Translations under genes and position numbers: made by a program | Source of the DNA: Desulfosarcina sp. | GTDB taxonomy: Bacteria; Desulfobacterota; Desulfobacteria; Desulfobacterales; Desulfosarcinaceae | Assembly: GCA_014237405.1 (NCBI GenBank) | Contig: JABZFO010000007.1 | Span: 1-35,886, forward strand | Reading direction: 5' to 3' | Length of the DNA: 35,886 nt | The notes under the pieces: model-generated | Databases searched by the model: none | What the model was told of the DNA's origin: nothing | Seen by the model: only the letters and a program-made list of their open reading frames with translations | Shown: positions 1 through 8,129 of the stretch, piece by piece | How positions within the stretch are numbered: position 1 is the first letter of the stretch | How the letters are laid out: every line of letters begins with the position of its first letter

Positions 1-2
1 AA

Positions 3-698
3 TCAGTAAATTGTTTTAAAAGGGACAACTCAACCTTTGCCTCCTCAGGGGGAAAAGGCAATTTATCCCCTTTTAGGGGTTATTTCAAAACCACCTCCTC
101 TGGAGGTGGATCCTTTATTATTCCCTATTTGGGAATTGATGCCAATGCCGATGGCAGCGATTTGGGCGATATTTCAATTCCTGCCTCGACATCCAGAGAG
201 TCGGGGTTGGGTAATATTCAGTATCAGGGATTTTTCACAGCTGCTGATCCAGGAAAAATTGTCTGGGGCTTGGGGCCGGTTTTTGAATTGCCGACTAATA
301 CTAGTGGTCTTGGTTCTGACAAATGGTCAGCAGGGCCGGCAGCATTGATATTGACCATGCCTGGGAAATGGGTGGTTGGTGCCTTAATGCAAAATATGTG
401 GTCCTTTGCCGGCTCAAGTGACGGACCCAGCGTGAATAAATTCACCTTTCAGTATTTCCTCAACTACAACATAAGCAATGGCTGGTATCTGACGTCCAGT
501 CCAATTATGACTGCGGACTGGACAAAGGATAGTAGTGATCAGTGGACAGTACCGTTGGGTGGTGGCATCGGCAGGTTGATGCGTTTTGGCAAACAGCCGA
601 TTGATTTCAAACTGCAGGCTTTTGGTAATGTGGCAAAGCCTGACGGCGGACCGGAATGGAGCATGCAGTTTGCCATGAAATTCTTATTTCCCAAATAA
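3..698 (+). CDS. Neuromedin U-type outer-membrane transporter-like protein, C-terminal part (5' end outside window or lost)
   Basis: The frame is open from base 3 to the TAA at 696-698. From about base 114 the protein resembles bacterial proteins labelled 'neuromedin U' or MetA-pathway transporter-like beta-barrels: GLGNIQ, WGLGPVFELPT, KWSAGPAALIL, GALMQNMWSFAG, GWYLTSSPI, WTVPLGGGIGR, and a terminal FLFPK ending as outer-membrane strands often do. The exact function of this family is not settled; a barrel in the outer membrane is the usual expectation. Codons 1-37 (bases 3-113) are low-complexity (rich in S, G, T) and coincide with three tandem palindromes. They do not look like the normal N-terminal strands, so the true gene may be 5'-truncated rather than merely cut by the window edge. 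An internal TTG at 129 is only a fallback start. Family call fairly sure, N-terminus unsure. Confidence 0.7.
   Translation, partial: SVNCFKRDNSTFASSGGKGNLSPFRGYFKTTSSGGGSFIIPYLGIDANADGSDLGDISIPASTSRESGLGNIQYQGFFTAADPGKIVWGLGPVFELPTNTSGLGSDKWSAGPAALILTMPGKWVVGALMQNMWSFAGSSDGPSVNKFTFQYFLNYNISNGWYLTSSPIMTADWTKDSSDQWTVPLGGGIGRLMRFGKQPIDFKLQAFGNVAKPDGGPEWSMQFAMKFLFPK
37..109. repeat. Three tandem short palindromes
   Basis: Three perfect inverted repeats follow one another: TTGCCT/AGGCAA (37-42, 56-61), CCCCT/AGGGG (67-71, 75-79, 3-nt loop) and CCACCTCC/GGAGGTGG (91-98, 102-109, 3-nt loop). They lie in the low-complexity part of the open frame just before the conserved part of the barrel gene. They could be a small inserted palindromic unit or successive transcript hairpins. 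No T-run marks any of them as an obvious intrinsic terminator. Confidence 0.5.
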
Positions 699-772
699 AA
701 TCGGTACTGCACGCAGAATAGGGCAGCCTGAGATTAATCTGATTAAAAATTCAAAAATTACCAAGGAGTAGA

Positions 773-835
773 ATGATATTAAAATTTAAACCCATGCTGG
801 TGTTCGTTTCTGCGGCCATCAATTTTCGATGGTAA
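773..835 (+). pseudogene. Orphan signal-peptide-like gene start, 20 codons
   Basis: A good ribosome site (AAGGAG, 763-768) stands five bases before ATG 773, but the frame stops at TAA 833-835 after 20 codons (M-I-L-K-F-K-P-M-L-V-F-V-S-A-A...). The peptide looks like the beginning of a secretion signal. It is probably the remnant of an exported protein gene whose body is gone, lying directly before the broken Omp85 gene. A short leader peptide is the alternative. Confidence 0.3.
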
Positions 836-870
836 GGGCTTCACCAAACTATCCAAAACAGTTCCTACCC

Positions 871-2018
871 ATGAGAATATTCAGCCTTGTTTTCGTCTGC
901 GTATGGGTGATCGGGGTTTTATCGGCACTTCCCATAGAAGCCAAGCCACCCACATCAATCAAGTATTCAACAATTCGAGAAGAGAATCCCAACGCAGGTA
1001 AAGAGACGGCAGGATCAGTTGCTGATTGCCGGAACCGTTTTTGGAAGCACCGATGAGGCAGCAGGAATCATACTGGGTATGTGGGACTACCAGCTGCCGT
1101 TTACCCAACGCCTGTTTTTTTCCGCCATCGGGTCAATGGGGCACTTCCCCCGCCAGCGGGCCTATACCGCCATTGCCTTCGAACCGGGCAGTCCTCGCGC
1201 CGGCAGCAATGACTCGGATAGGGATGACTTCGTTGAAACCAGTGGATTCGACAACTGGTTGGACTTCAGTTTAGATTTTGTTCTTCCCATCGGCGCAGCC
1301 AAAGAAAACAGCGTCGTCAGCTATCACTTGAAAGACGGCCTGCTTAAATCTCAACCAAGTGATCGCCGCTACTGGAATCCGCTAACCAGCGGCGTAACAC
1401 TTTTCACCTTGCGTCAGTATAACCGCTATCAAACCTTCGAAACCGATGTGGCAGATTATGAGCGGACCATTCACCCGGTAGAGTTGGGGATTCTTTATGA
1501 CAACACCGATTTCCCCGCCAATCCATCCACGGGAAGCAGCCAGTACTTTTCGTACACGCAAGATTTTGCATGGCTTCAATCGGATACGAAATGGAATTTT
1601 ATTAATTTCGAGGCCAGCAAATACCTCTCTATGGGTAAATCCAGCCAAGCGCGGCAGCGGGTGTTAGCGCTGAATTTATGGACCGGATACTCTCCCAGCT
1701 GGGATGAAGAGATCGATGCCGAAGGAAATATCGTCCTCAAGAACAATCCCCCCTACTACGAGGGCGCAACCCTTGGCGGGTTCTATCGCATGCGGGGCTA
1801 CCCGTCTCATCGGTTCAATGATCGCAGCGTGATCTATACATCGGCCGAGTATCGCTACACACCTTATTGGAATCCTCTGGGCGACATTTCATGGCTGGAT
1901 TTTATTAAACGCCGGAGTTGGCCTTCGCGCTTTGGTTGCAGGTGGTATCGTGCGTTTCGACATGGGATTTTCCGAAGAGGGTGCCAACTTCTGGGCGATG
2001 TTCGGGCATCCGTTTTAG
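871..2018 (+). pseudogene. Omp85/BamA-type outer-membrane barrel protein, frame broken twice
   Basis: Bases 871-~1000 (frame 1) encode a signal peptide starting M-R-I-F-S-L-V-F with cleavage near IEA-KPP. From about 1000 the conserved barrel continues in frame 2 (DQLLIAGTVFGSTDEAAG ... GGFYRMRGYPSHRFNDRS), including the RGY motif typical of the Omp85/D15 'surface antigen' family. After LDFIK (about 1910) the frame changes again: frame 3 reads LVAGGIVRFDMGFSEEG and ends NFWAMFGHPF-stop at 2016-2018, the classic Omp85 C-terminus with final Phe that the BAM machinery recognises. The protein is shorter than BamA and has no visible POTRA domains, resembling the short barrel-only members. Two frame changes make it a pseudogene or a sequence-error gene. 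Start choice is weak because no clear ribosome site precedes 871. Confidence 0.75.
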
Positions 2019-2060
2019 GTGTGAAACTATCGTACCGCTGCAAAAGGAAATAAATGCGTC

Positions 2061-2204
2061 ATGGAGCTATTCTATATCATTCGTGATGACGGCCTGAGAC
2101 GCCAATCCAAGCCGAAATTGGTTGACAAGGCTGGCGAGGTGGCGAGGGTGTCCACAACGCATGTGGCGTGGGAATATGTGTTAATGGTATTGCATTCCTA
2201 TTGA
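2061..2204 (+). CDS. Possible small ORF, 47 aa, unknown
   Basis: ATG 2061 to TGA 2202-2204, beginning M-E-L-F-Y-I-I-R-D-D-G, with an AAAGGAAA stretch (about 2043-2050) upstream. I recognise no family. It is charged and has no signal or membrane segment. It may be spurious, or the tail end of something lost between the Omp85 remnant and the ATPase. Confidence 0.2.
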   Translation: MELFYIIRDDGLRRQSKPKLVDKAGEVARVSTTHVAWEYVLMVLHSY

Positions 2205-2256
2205 AAAGTTAAAATGATAGTGATATGAAACTAAAAAACAATTAGTTTGATAGGAA

Positions 2257-2262
2257 TATAAT
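2257..2262 (+). promoter_or_regulatory. Possible -10 box before the AAA ATPase gene
   Basis: A perfect TATAAT occurs 26 bases before ATG 2289 in a strongly AT-rich 80-base stretch. A convincing -35 box at 17 bp spacing is not visible, so this is tentative. Confidence 0.3.
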
Positions 2263-2288
2263 CCTAACAAGGGCAAGAATGGCAAAGC

Positions 2289-3524
2289 ATGATTGATAAT
2301 CTGTTTGAGCTCAGCAGACAATTTTTAAGAAATTATAACAGACCCTACAAGCGCTATTTTCTTCATCAATATCCGCTTGAAAACAGATTTTCGATTATTG
2401 TCGGCCCGCGCGGCACAGGCAAGACAACAGCAATTATCCAGCACCTGCTGTCAAAATATGACGACGATTTTTCCACGCGAAAGGCACTCTATGTTCCGGT
2501 TGACCACTTTATGGTTGCAGGACATAACCTATATGAAATTGCCGAAGAATTCCATAATTTGGGTGGTGAGTGTATCTGCTTTGATGAGATTCATAAATGG
2601 GTCAACTGGTCGGAAGAAATTAAAAGCATTTATGACAGTTTTCCAAAACTCCGGATCATTGCTTCCGGCAGCTCCGCCATCGCCATTCAAAAAGGCAGTC
2701 ACGATTTAAGCAGAAGGGCTGTCGTCTACCGGATGACCGGCCTTTCTTTTAGAGAATATATCGATTTGGTGTTGGATATAAACTCAGAACCCCTCTCGCT
2801 TGAATCCATTTTGGAACATCATGAAAAATCTGCAGCCAATATTGTCGAATCCGTGGAGCCTGCAGGCGCCAAGATTCTTTCCCTGTTTAAGGATTATCTT
2901 AGATTTGGATACTTTCCTTATTTTCAGGAGTTTAAAGATGAATCAATATATCATATAACCTTGGAGCAGAGTATTCATACAACCATAGAGAGTGATTTGT
3001 TAGCCGTATATTCTGAATTAAGTGGACGCAGCATTCAAAAACTGAAAAAACTGCTTACCGTCATCTCAGAGTCTGTTCCATTCACTCCGGATTTGAAGCG
3101 GCTTAAAAAATTAGTAGAAATCGGTGACGAACGAACGCTCAAGAATTATCTGAAATACCTTGAAGACGGGGGGACTATTATCGCACTCCCAAAAAGCGGC
3201 AGTGGACTGAGGGGAATAGGAAAGCCGGAAAAAATTTATCTTAACAACACAAATCAGATCTATGCTATTAGTGATAGCGGCAAAGAGAATATAGGAAATA
3301 TGAGAGAAACTTTCTTTGCCGGCATGCTTGGCGGGATACATAAAATATCAGTGCCCAAACGCGGAGATTTTTTTGTTGACGGCAGCTATACATTCGAAAT
3401 TGGAGGCAGAAATAAAGGTTTTGAACAGATAAAAGGCATCCCGAACTCTTACCTGGCCATAGATGATATCGAGATGGGAATCGGAAAGAAAATTCCCTTG
3501 TGGCTGTTTGGTTTTCTTTATTAA
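2289..3524 (+). CDS. AAA-family ATPase with C-terminal DUF4143-like region
   Basis: 411 aa. Walker A GPRGTGKTT at residues 39-47, Walker B CICFDEIHK at about 95-103, and a sensor-like IIASGSSA at about 123-130. The order and the later part (about 200-411) fit the AAA_14/DUF4143 type of ATP-binding protein, in which an N-terminal P-loop domain is joined to a C-terminal domain distantly related to nucleases. The biological role of this family is mostly unknown; members are common on mobile or accessory DNA. The gene is clearly richer in A+T than its neighbours and stands alone between two damaged genes, which suggests horizontal transfer. It is not obviously part of an operon. ATG 2289 follows an AT-rich leader with a weak ribosome site. 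The catalytic ATPase call is firm, the role unknown. Confidence 0.8.
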   Translation: MIDNLFELSRQFLRNYNRPYKRYFLHQYPLENRFSIIVGPRGTGKTTAIIQHLLSKYDDDFSTRKALYVPVDHFMVAGHNLYEIAEEFHNLGGECICFDEIHKWVNWSEEIKSIYDSFPKLRIIASGSSAIAIQKGSHDLSRRAVVYRMTGLSFREYIDLVLDINSEPLSLESILEHHEKSAANIVESVEPAGAKILSLFKDYLRFGYFPYFQEFKDESIYHITLEQSIHTTIESDLLAVYSELSGRSIQKLKKLLTVISESVPFTPDLKRLKKLVEIGDERTLKNYLKYLEDGGTIIALPKSGSGLRGIGKPEKIYLNNTNQIYAISDSGKENIGNMRETFFAGMLGGIHKISVPKRGDFFVDGSYTFEIGGRNKGFEQIKGIPNSYLAIDDIEMGIGKKIPLWLFGFLY

Positions 3525-3596
3525 TCGATGCTTTTCCGTTAAAAGGTTTTACCGTTCCGGTGAGAATAAATAAATCACTAAAAGGAGGAGAATGAA

Positions 3597-3932
3597 ATGA
3601 AGTCAAAAAGAATTGTTGGGCTTGTTTTGGGCATTGTGTTTCTGATTGCCATGCCGGTTGCGGCCGAGCAGAGCCTGGTGCAGACCGTGGCCGAGGGCTG
3701 CAAGGCCGAACTCGAAAATTATTGCAAGGATGTCAAACCCGGAGAAGGCCGAATCCTGGCCTGCCTCTTTGCCCACAGTGACAAGCTTTCCGGAAAGTGC
3801 GAGTATGCGCTGTACGATGCCGCGGTGCAGTTGGAGCGGGCGGTGGCCGCGCTGGCTTACGTGGCCAACGAGTGCCCGATGCAAGGACGCACTGAAAGAG
3901 GTCGGGTTGAAAGAGTAGTCATTCGGGTATAA
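3597..3932 (+). CDS. Exported cysteine-rich repeat protein, second repeat apparently lost
   Basis: The start is set by an excellent ribosome site (AAAGGAGGAG, 3581-3590); the nearer ATG at 3592 is closed at once by TGA. Residues 1-23 form a signal peptide (LVLGIVFLIAMPVAA). Residues 32-93 hold one full Cys-rich repeat with five Cys (EGCKAELENYC ... ILACL ... GKCEYALYDAAVQLERAV ... ANEC), like bacterial GLG1-type cysteine-rich repeat proteins that usually carry two such units. Directly after ANEC the sequence jumps: frame 1 reads CKDALKEVGLKE-stop (TAG 3916-3918), the expected family C-terminus, while the repeat's own frame runs on to TAA 3932 with an unrelated tail. So most of the second repeat seems deleted with a frame change. 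A periplasmic protein of unknown role. Confidence 0.7.
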   Translation: MKSKRIVGLVLGIVFLIAMPVAAEQSLVQTVAEGCKAELENYCKDVKPGEGRILACLFAHSDKLSGKCEYALYDAAVQLERAVAALAYVANECPMQGRTERGRVERVVIRV

Positions 3933-3994
3933 GATGAAAAAAACATGCTGTGGCTATTGTTGACATCTACGCCTGCCTTGGATATTCAATTCCC

Positions 3995-4834
3995 ATGCAC
4001 AAGGGTACCGTCAATATTGCCGTGATTGATCTTTACGATGGCGCGCCAAACCAGGGATTACGTTGTTTGCGTGACCAGTTGAAGCAAGCCAGCGAGAACC
4101 GGTCGGACGTGGGTGTGGCCTTCGATTTTTTCGATACTCGCCACGCGGGTGAACTGCCGGATATCAACTATGATATTTTCATTTCATCGGGCGGTCCGGG
4201 CAGCCCCTATGACGGCCAAGGACTGGCCTGGGAGAAAAACTATTTCAACTTGGTGGACCGGATCTACGCGCACAACCAGAATGGCAACCCTCAAAAAAAA
4301 TACATTTTCTTCATTTGCCATTCATTTCAAATGATGGTCCGCTTTTTCGGCCTGGCCGAAGTGGTCGAACGTCATTCCGAGTCCTTCGGCATTTTTCCGC
4401 TCCATAAAACCGCAGCCGGAAGGGACGACCCCCTGTTTCATGGCCTGGCCGACCCGTTTTACGGCAGCGACTTCAGAAACTGGCAGGTGATTCAACCGAA
4501 CCGTCAGCAGCTAAAAAGCTTGGGCGCCAAGATCCTGTGCATGGAAAAAATCCGACCCCACGTACCCTACGAGCGCGCCGTCATGGCGGTGCGGGTTTCC
4601 GCCGAAATGGTCGGCACCCAGTTTCATCCCGAAAGCGACCCAGCCAGCTTTCAATGGCACCTGCACCAACCCGAGAAAAAGAACCGAATCATTGAACAAT
4701 GGGGCATGGCCAAATATCGGCAGATGCAAGAATTGGCCAACAACGCCGATACCGTGGCGCGCACGCAGCGTATCATTATTCCCGGTTTTATAAATTACGC
4801 CTGCCGAGCACTGCGTCCAATAGATACTATTTAA
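3995..4834 (+). CDS. Class I glutamine amidotransferase-like protein
   Basis: 279 aa from ATG 3995 (M-H-K-G-T-V-N-I-A-V-I-D-L). Class I glutamine amidotransferases release ammonia from glutamine with a Cys-His-Glu triad. Here the nucleophile motif is FFICHSFQ (Cys108), the His/Glu motif is FHPESD (His211, Glu213), and the oxyanion region is SSGGPGSP (about 64-71). It is a stand-alone domain with no attached synthase. An in-frame GTG at 3950 would add 15 residues but has no better ribosome site. It runs towards, and overlaps by 8 bp, the ATP-grasp gene 4827-5867 on the other strand. The pairing suggests that ammonia or an amide is used by the neighbouring ligases; this is inference. Confidence 0.8.
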   Translation: MHKGTVNIAVIDLYDGAPNQGLRCLRDQLKQASENRSDVGVAFDFFDTRHAGELPDINYDIFISSGGPGSPYDGQGLAWEKNYFNLVDRIYAHNQNGNPQKKYIFFICHSFQMMVRFFGLAEVVERHSESFGIFPLHKTAAGRDDPLFHGLADPFYGSDFRNWQVIQPNRQQLKSLGAKILCMEKIRPHVPYERAVMAVRVSAEMVGTQFHPESDPASFQWHLHQPEKKNRIIEQWGMAKYRQMQELANNADTVARTQRIIIPGFINYACRALRPIDTI

Positions 4835-5867
4835 AGCCGCCGTGGATCAGGTTGCGCCAAACATTATCTTTGCCTTGCAACCGGGCGCTTTCGTCCGTCA
4901 CACATTTGATCAGGTAATCCGAAACCTTGTCCACACCCATGTCGGCCAAGTGGGCGCCAACCGAATTGATGTCGAAATCGCAGGCAAAATTCAGAAAGTC
5001 GATGGCATAGGGGATCCCGTCCTTAACCAACAGCTCGGTTGTATTGATCTCATAGCCCAGGGCCTGGTTCAGTTTACGGACATACGCTTCGATTCGCGCC
5101 AGCAGTTCGGGGCCGAAATTATCCGGATCGACAGAATAGCGCCCCAGTCGTTCGCCGGTGATACGGTCCGGCGGTTCGAAACGGGCAGTGGTGACATCGC
5201 CGGCGATATAAAAACAGCGGGCAAACTGCTGGTAGGCGATGTCTTCCTGCAGCATGAAGACCAACGTACGGCTGAGCCAATTACGCACCCCCATGTCCTG
5301 ACCGGCGTCTTCGGGGTAAACCGGTTTGGTATGGAAAATTTCGTTGTTGTAGAGGTGGAAGAATTCATCCGGGTTATGGACCTTGCTGACCGCCAGCCAG
5401 CCGCCGCCGGAAACCGGCTTCAGCCAGCACGGAAAACCGATGTACTCGAAAATGGCCTGCCATTCGGAATGATCCAGGTACGTTAAGTTGCGCAGGGACT
5501 CAGCCGTGATGTCGTACAACCGCGTCGAACCGGCGATGGGCAGAAGGCAGGTCCTGGGTATCGTCAGCCCCAGGTCGGCAGCCAATGTAAACCCCAGGTA
5601 TTTATCGTCCGCGCTCCATAGCAAAGGGTTGGGGATCACATAGGTGCCGTGCGCCACTGCGGCCTTGAGTAGATACCGATAATATGGATAATCATGTGAA
5701 ATGCGGTCGTAAATCAAATCATAGACCGGTGGCTCGCCAAGGCGTCCGGCGCCCATAGTTGCCATTTCGGCAACCACGTCACCCTTCCCTTTATGGTTAA
5801 TGGTTTCCACCAGTGCATTGGGAAAATTATCTTCCCGGCCTCTCAGAATTCCGATTTTTTTCGTCAT
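4827..5867 (-). CDS. ATP-grasp ligase, RimK/GshB-like
   Basis: 346 aa with a clear ribosome site (GGAGGT) before ATG at 5867. The order of motifs is that of ATP-grasp ligases, which join a carboxylate to an amine through an acyl-phosphate: a pre-ATP-grasp domain (residues 1-80), an IPNP/DDKYLGFTLAADLGLTIPRT linker split over about 79-106, the ATP-binding lysine in CWLKPVSGGGW (Lys150), and a late acidic segment AIDFLNFACDFD (about 300) where metal ligands are expected. Substrate cannot be read from sequence. It is the last gene of the leftward cluster and overlaps the amidotransferase gene tail to tail. An imperfect palindrome separates it from the S51-like gene upstream. Confidence 0.75.
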   Translation of the reverse strand: MTKKIGILRGREDNFPNALVETINHKGKGDVVAEMATMGAGRLGEPPVYDLIYDRISHDYPYYRYLLKAAVAHGTYVIPNPLLWSADDKYLGFTLAADLGLTIPRTCLLPIAGSTRLYDITAESLRNLTYLDHSEWQAIFEYIGFPCWLKPVSGGGWLAVSKVHNPDEFFHLYNNEIFHTKPVYPEDAGQDMGVRNWLSRTLVFMLQEDIAYQQFARCFYIAGDVTTARFEPPDRITGERLGRYSVDPDNFGPELLARIEAYVRKLNQALGYEINTTELLVKDGIPYAIDFLNFACDFDINSVGAHLADMGVDKVSDYLIKCVTDESARLQGKDNVWRNLIHGGFK

Positions 5868-5886
5868 TTCCTACCTCCATCTTTGT

Positions 5887-5992
5887 AATTTTTAATGTTG
5901 AATTATGAATGTTGAATTAATGTATTCTGTCTATTTTTTTAAGCGATAGAATGCCTTCATTCAAAATTAAAAACTAAGAATTCATAATTTGG
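5887..5992. repeat. AT-rich imperfect palindrome between cluster genes
   Basis: The centre is ATTCTGTC (5924-5931) facing GATAGAAT (5945-5952) with one mismatch around a T-rich loop. The match continues outward at roughly 16 of 20 positions, and a direct repeat ATGTTGAATTA occurs twice in the left arm. It fills the gap between the S51-like gene and the ATP-grasp gene. It looks like a small dispersed palindromic element and may also act as a transcript hairpin. Confidence 0.45.
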
Positions 5993-6029
5993 GTTTGTAA
6001 GCATCTATTCACCTAATATTTTGACCCTG

Positions 6030-6953
6030 CTAATGCTCGGACATAATATGGTCGATGTTGACAAACCCGGAAGGGGACTGGCTCCAATAATCAATAACCA
6101 TTGGCTGGTTCGGCGTATTGATCCATGTGCCTTGATAACTGTAGTCCGGCGAAATAATCCTGATCAACACATCGCCGCCGTTAAAGGTCCATTTGCGGCC
6201 GTCGTGGTAAATGTGTTCGATGCCCATTCCCTGGCGGGTCTTAATGTGAACATTGTCTTCCGGAAAATCCCAGGATTTGTCGATGATAAACTGCAATATC
6301 TGCCATTTGTTGCCAGAGGGAAGAAAGCCCTGATTGGAAGCAATACCGGCATCGTTAGGCAGGCCGAACGCCAGATGCCCCGGAAATCTCCGGGCCAATT
6401 GGCGCAGTTCCGACTCCCGGCTCCATTCATGGTGAAGCGTAGTGGTGACATTGTGGATCAAGGCGTAACAGCGATGGTAATTGTCTTGCGCACAAACATC
6501 TCCGAGTTGAGCGGCCCCGGCTGAAAATCCCACCGTCAATTTGCCGGTATTCTGGCGCTGGTGAATATAATTTTTAAATCGATCATAATCATCGAAGAAA
6601 TAACCGCCCATGGCATCGTAACGTTCGAAACCTATATTCACCTCGCCGCCACCCAGAATGACCACCTCGGCATTTTCGACCATATTGAAAAATACCTCGG
6701 CATCATGGCGCGACAGGCTATCGCTCCAGAAAAAGACCATGGCATTGAGACCAAAAGGGGTAAAGTGGTCGAAATACCATTTGAAGGTGCCCCATGAAAA
6801 ATCTTGAGACTCGCGGCTTTCCATGCCAAAAGGCAGGTACAATATGCTTTTGTTGTGGGGATGGTCCAAAGCACGCTGGACGATCCAATTCCGGTGCAGA
6901 TACTCACAGCGGTTGTGGGAACTGTAAATCAAGGCAGTCGGATTTAGATTCAC
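6030..6953 (-). CDS. Peptidase S51/cyanophycinase-like serine hydrolase
   Basis: 307 aa. The start is GTG at 6953, set by a near-perfect ribosome site (AAAGGAGGT at 6959-6967, minus strand); the frame upstream is open only because it crosses a palindromic repeat. A nucleophile-elbow motif GFSAGAAQLG (Ser144) and an ILGGGEVNIG segment (about 100-108) match peptidase E/cyanophycinase-like proteins, whose flavodoxin-like fold resembles class I amidotransferases. Such enzymes cleave Asp-X dipeptides or Asp/Arg polymers. Whether this one hydrolyses, transfers or only binds is unknown. It sits between an esterase and an ATP-grasp ligase, so a role in trimming or releasing a peptide-like product is a reasonable guess, not a demonstrated one. 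Confidence 0.65.
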   Translation of the reverse strand: MNLNPTALIYSSHNRCEYLHRNWIVQRALDHPHNKSILYLPFGMESRESQDFSWGTFKWYFDHFTPFGLNAMVFFWSDSLSRHDAEVFFNMVENAEVVILGGGEVNIGFERYDAMGGYFFDDYDRFKNYIHQRQNTGKLTVGFSAGAAQLGDVCAQDNYHRCYALIHNVTTTLHHEWSRESELRQLARRFPGHLAFGLPNDAGIASNQGFLPSGNKWQILQFIIDKSWDFPEDNVHIKTRQGMGIEHIYHDGRKWTFNGGDVLIRIISPDYSYQGTWINTPNQPMVIDYWSQSPSGFVNIDHIMSEH

Positions 6954-6968
6954 GGGCACCTCCTTTGA

Positions 6969-7074
6969 TATAGGCTGTAAGGTAATTAATTTGGACTGCG
7001 TTATCGGTCGTCGCAGTATTGCAATACGGCTTCCTCCCTCTAGCCTTGCCAACTTAATTATCTTAAAACCTATA
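6969..7074. repeat. 106-bp palindromic element (MITE-like)
   Basis: The ends are TATAGG (6969-6974) and CCTATA (7069-7074). Further matching arms are TAATTAA (6983-6989) against TTAATTA (7054-7060). Inside lie ACTGCG/CGCAGT and the perfect palindrome GTATTGCAATAC. It occupies almost the whole gap between the esterase and the S51-like gene and ends just before the latter's ribosome site. There is no coding capacity of its own. Confidence 0.55.
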
Positions 7075-7094
7075 GAAGCGACAACTTCCAATCG

Positions 7095-8024
7095 TCATTG
7101 GTCATTTTTCAGCAGAAACCGCAACGGCACCTGGACCCGGTCACGCCAGGCCGTTTCAGAGTGGGGATCGCCAGCGTACCAGTTGCCGAGCCAGGTTGTT
7201 CCGAACTCGTAGCCTCTATCCTTTAAGATATGTTCAACACGCTTCTGTCTATAACGGTAACCGGCACGATTGGCTTCGTTGCCGTAGTCCAGATATATTT
7301 TATGCGATCCCGGTTCGGGTAGCCGCGTGTTCAGATATTTACTGAAAGGCTTGTGCGCAATGGGCCAGTGGGTTGAAAGACAGCCGGCCCCGCCGAATAC
7401 CTGCGGATATTCACAGATCGCATACAACGAAATCAATCCTCCCATGCTTGACCCCATCACAAAGGTGAACTCCCGCTCGGGACGGGTGCGATAGCGGCTG
7501 TCAACGAAAGGTTTGAGTTCGTGGACGATAAAGCGCAGGTAATTGTCAGACATCGACATCCCCCCGTAACGCTTTATCACCCGTCTCCTCGAACGTTGGG
7601 AGAGATGGTTACAAAAGGGCCGTTGCGGCAGGTATTCCCGCAATCTTTGAGGCGTATTCCAGATACCGACCACAATGGTCGACGGAATTTCCCTATTTTT
7701 ATAAAGAGCCGCCATGGTCTCATCCATGCCCCAATCGACACCGATGAAAGATTTTTGCGACTCAAACAGGTTCTGGCCATCATGCATATAGAGGACTGCA
7801 TGCTTGCTGGCATCGCCTTCGTCGTAATCCGGCGGCAGCCAGATTTCGACATTACGGGGATTGATGAAGAGGGACGGCACACTTGGATAATGATACAAGG
7901 TGCCGATCAGATCGGGGTTTTTAACTGGGCTGAAAATCGGTTGAATTTTCGTTTCACTTTGTGCGCCATCATAGGTAATTTCGCAAAAGGTCTGGATATC
8001 GTCAAAGGTTTTGAGATTCATCAT
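7095..8024 (-). CDS. Alpha/beta-hydrolase esterase (enterochelin-esterase/CE1-like)
   Basis: 309 aa, PF00756-type. The nucleophile elbow is MGSSMGG (Ser193), with a likely acid in YLDYGNE (Asp246) and the catalytic His in DPHSE (His288). Conserved VLYMHDGQNLF (about 77-87) and VDWGMDE are typical of this esterase group. No signal peptide is seen, so it should be cytoplasmic. Family members hydrolyse esters of siderophores, sugars or acyl groups. It follows the glycogen-synthase homologue by about 105 bp and is probably in the same leftward transcript. Two successive ATG codons open the frame; neither has a strong ribosome site. Linkage to a sugar transferase and three ATP-grasp-like proteins suggests that an ester is formed or removed during product maturation. 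Confidence 0.75.
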   Translation of the reverse strand: MMNLKTFDDIQTFCEITYDGAQSETKIQPIFSPVKNPDLIGTLYHYPSVPSLFINPRNVEIWLPPDYDEGDASKHAVLYMHDGQNLFESQKSFIGVDWGMDETMAALYKNREIPSTIVVGIWNTPQRLREYLPQRPFCNHLSQRSRRRVIKRYGGMSMSDNYLRFIVHELKPFVDSRYRTRPEREFTFVMGSSMGGLISLYAICEYPQVFGGAGCLSTHWPIAHKPFSKYLNTRLPEPGSHKIYLDYGNEANRAGYRYRQKRVEHILKDRGYEFGTTWLGNWYAGDPHSETAWRDRVQVPLRFLLKNDQ

Positions 8025-8129
8025 ATTTCAAGCCAATTGGAATAAGTCGTTGTCTTTCAGTGTTTTCTTAGAAATTTCGGACGTCATCACAATGATGCGA
8101 TAGCAGCAACGTCCCCGCCACATCAAGGA

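Noticed and set aside
3950..3994. GTG 3950 as start of the amidotransferase
   Set aside because: No ribosome site and the extra 15 residues precede the normal family N-terminus; ATG 3995 preferred, though not proven.
6954..7091. Upstream extension of the S51-like protein by 46 residues
   Set aside because: The extension is translated palindromic repeat DNA, and GTG 6953 has a far better ribosome site.
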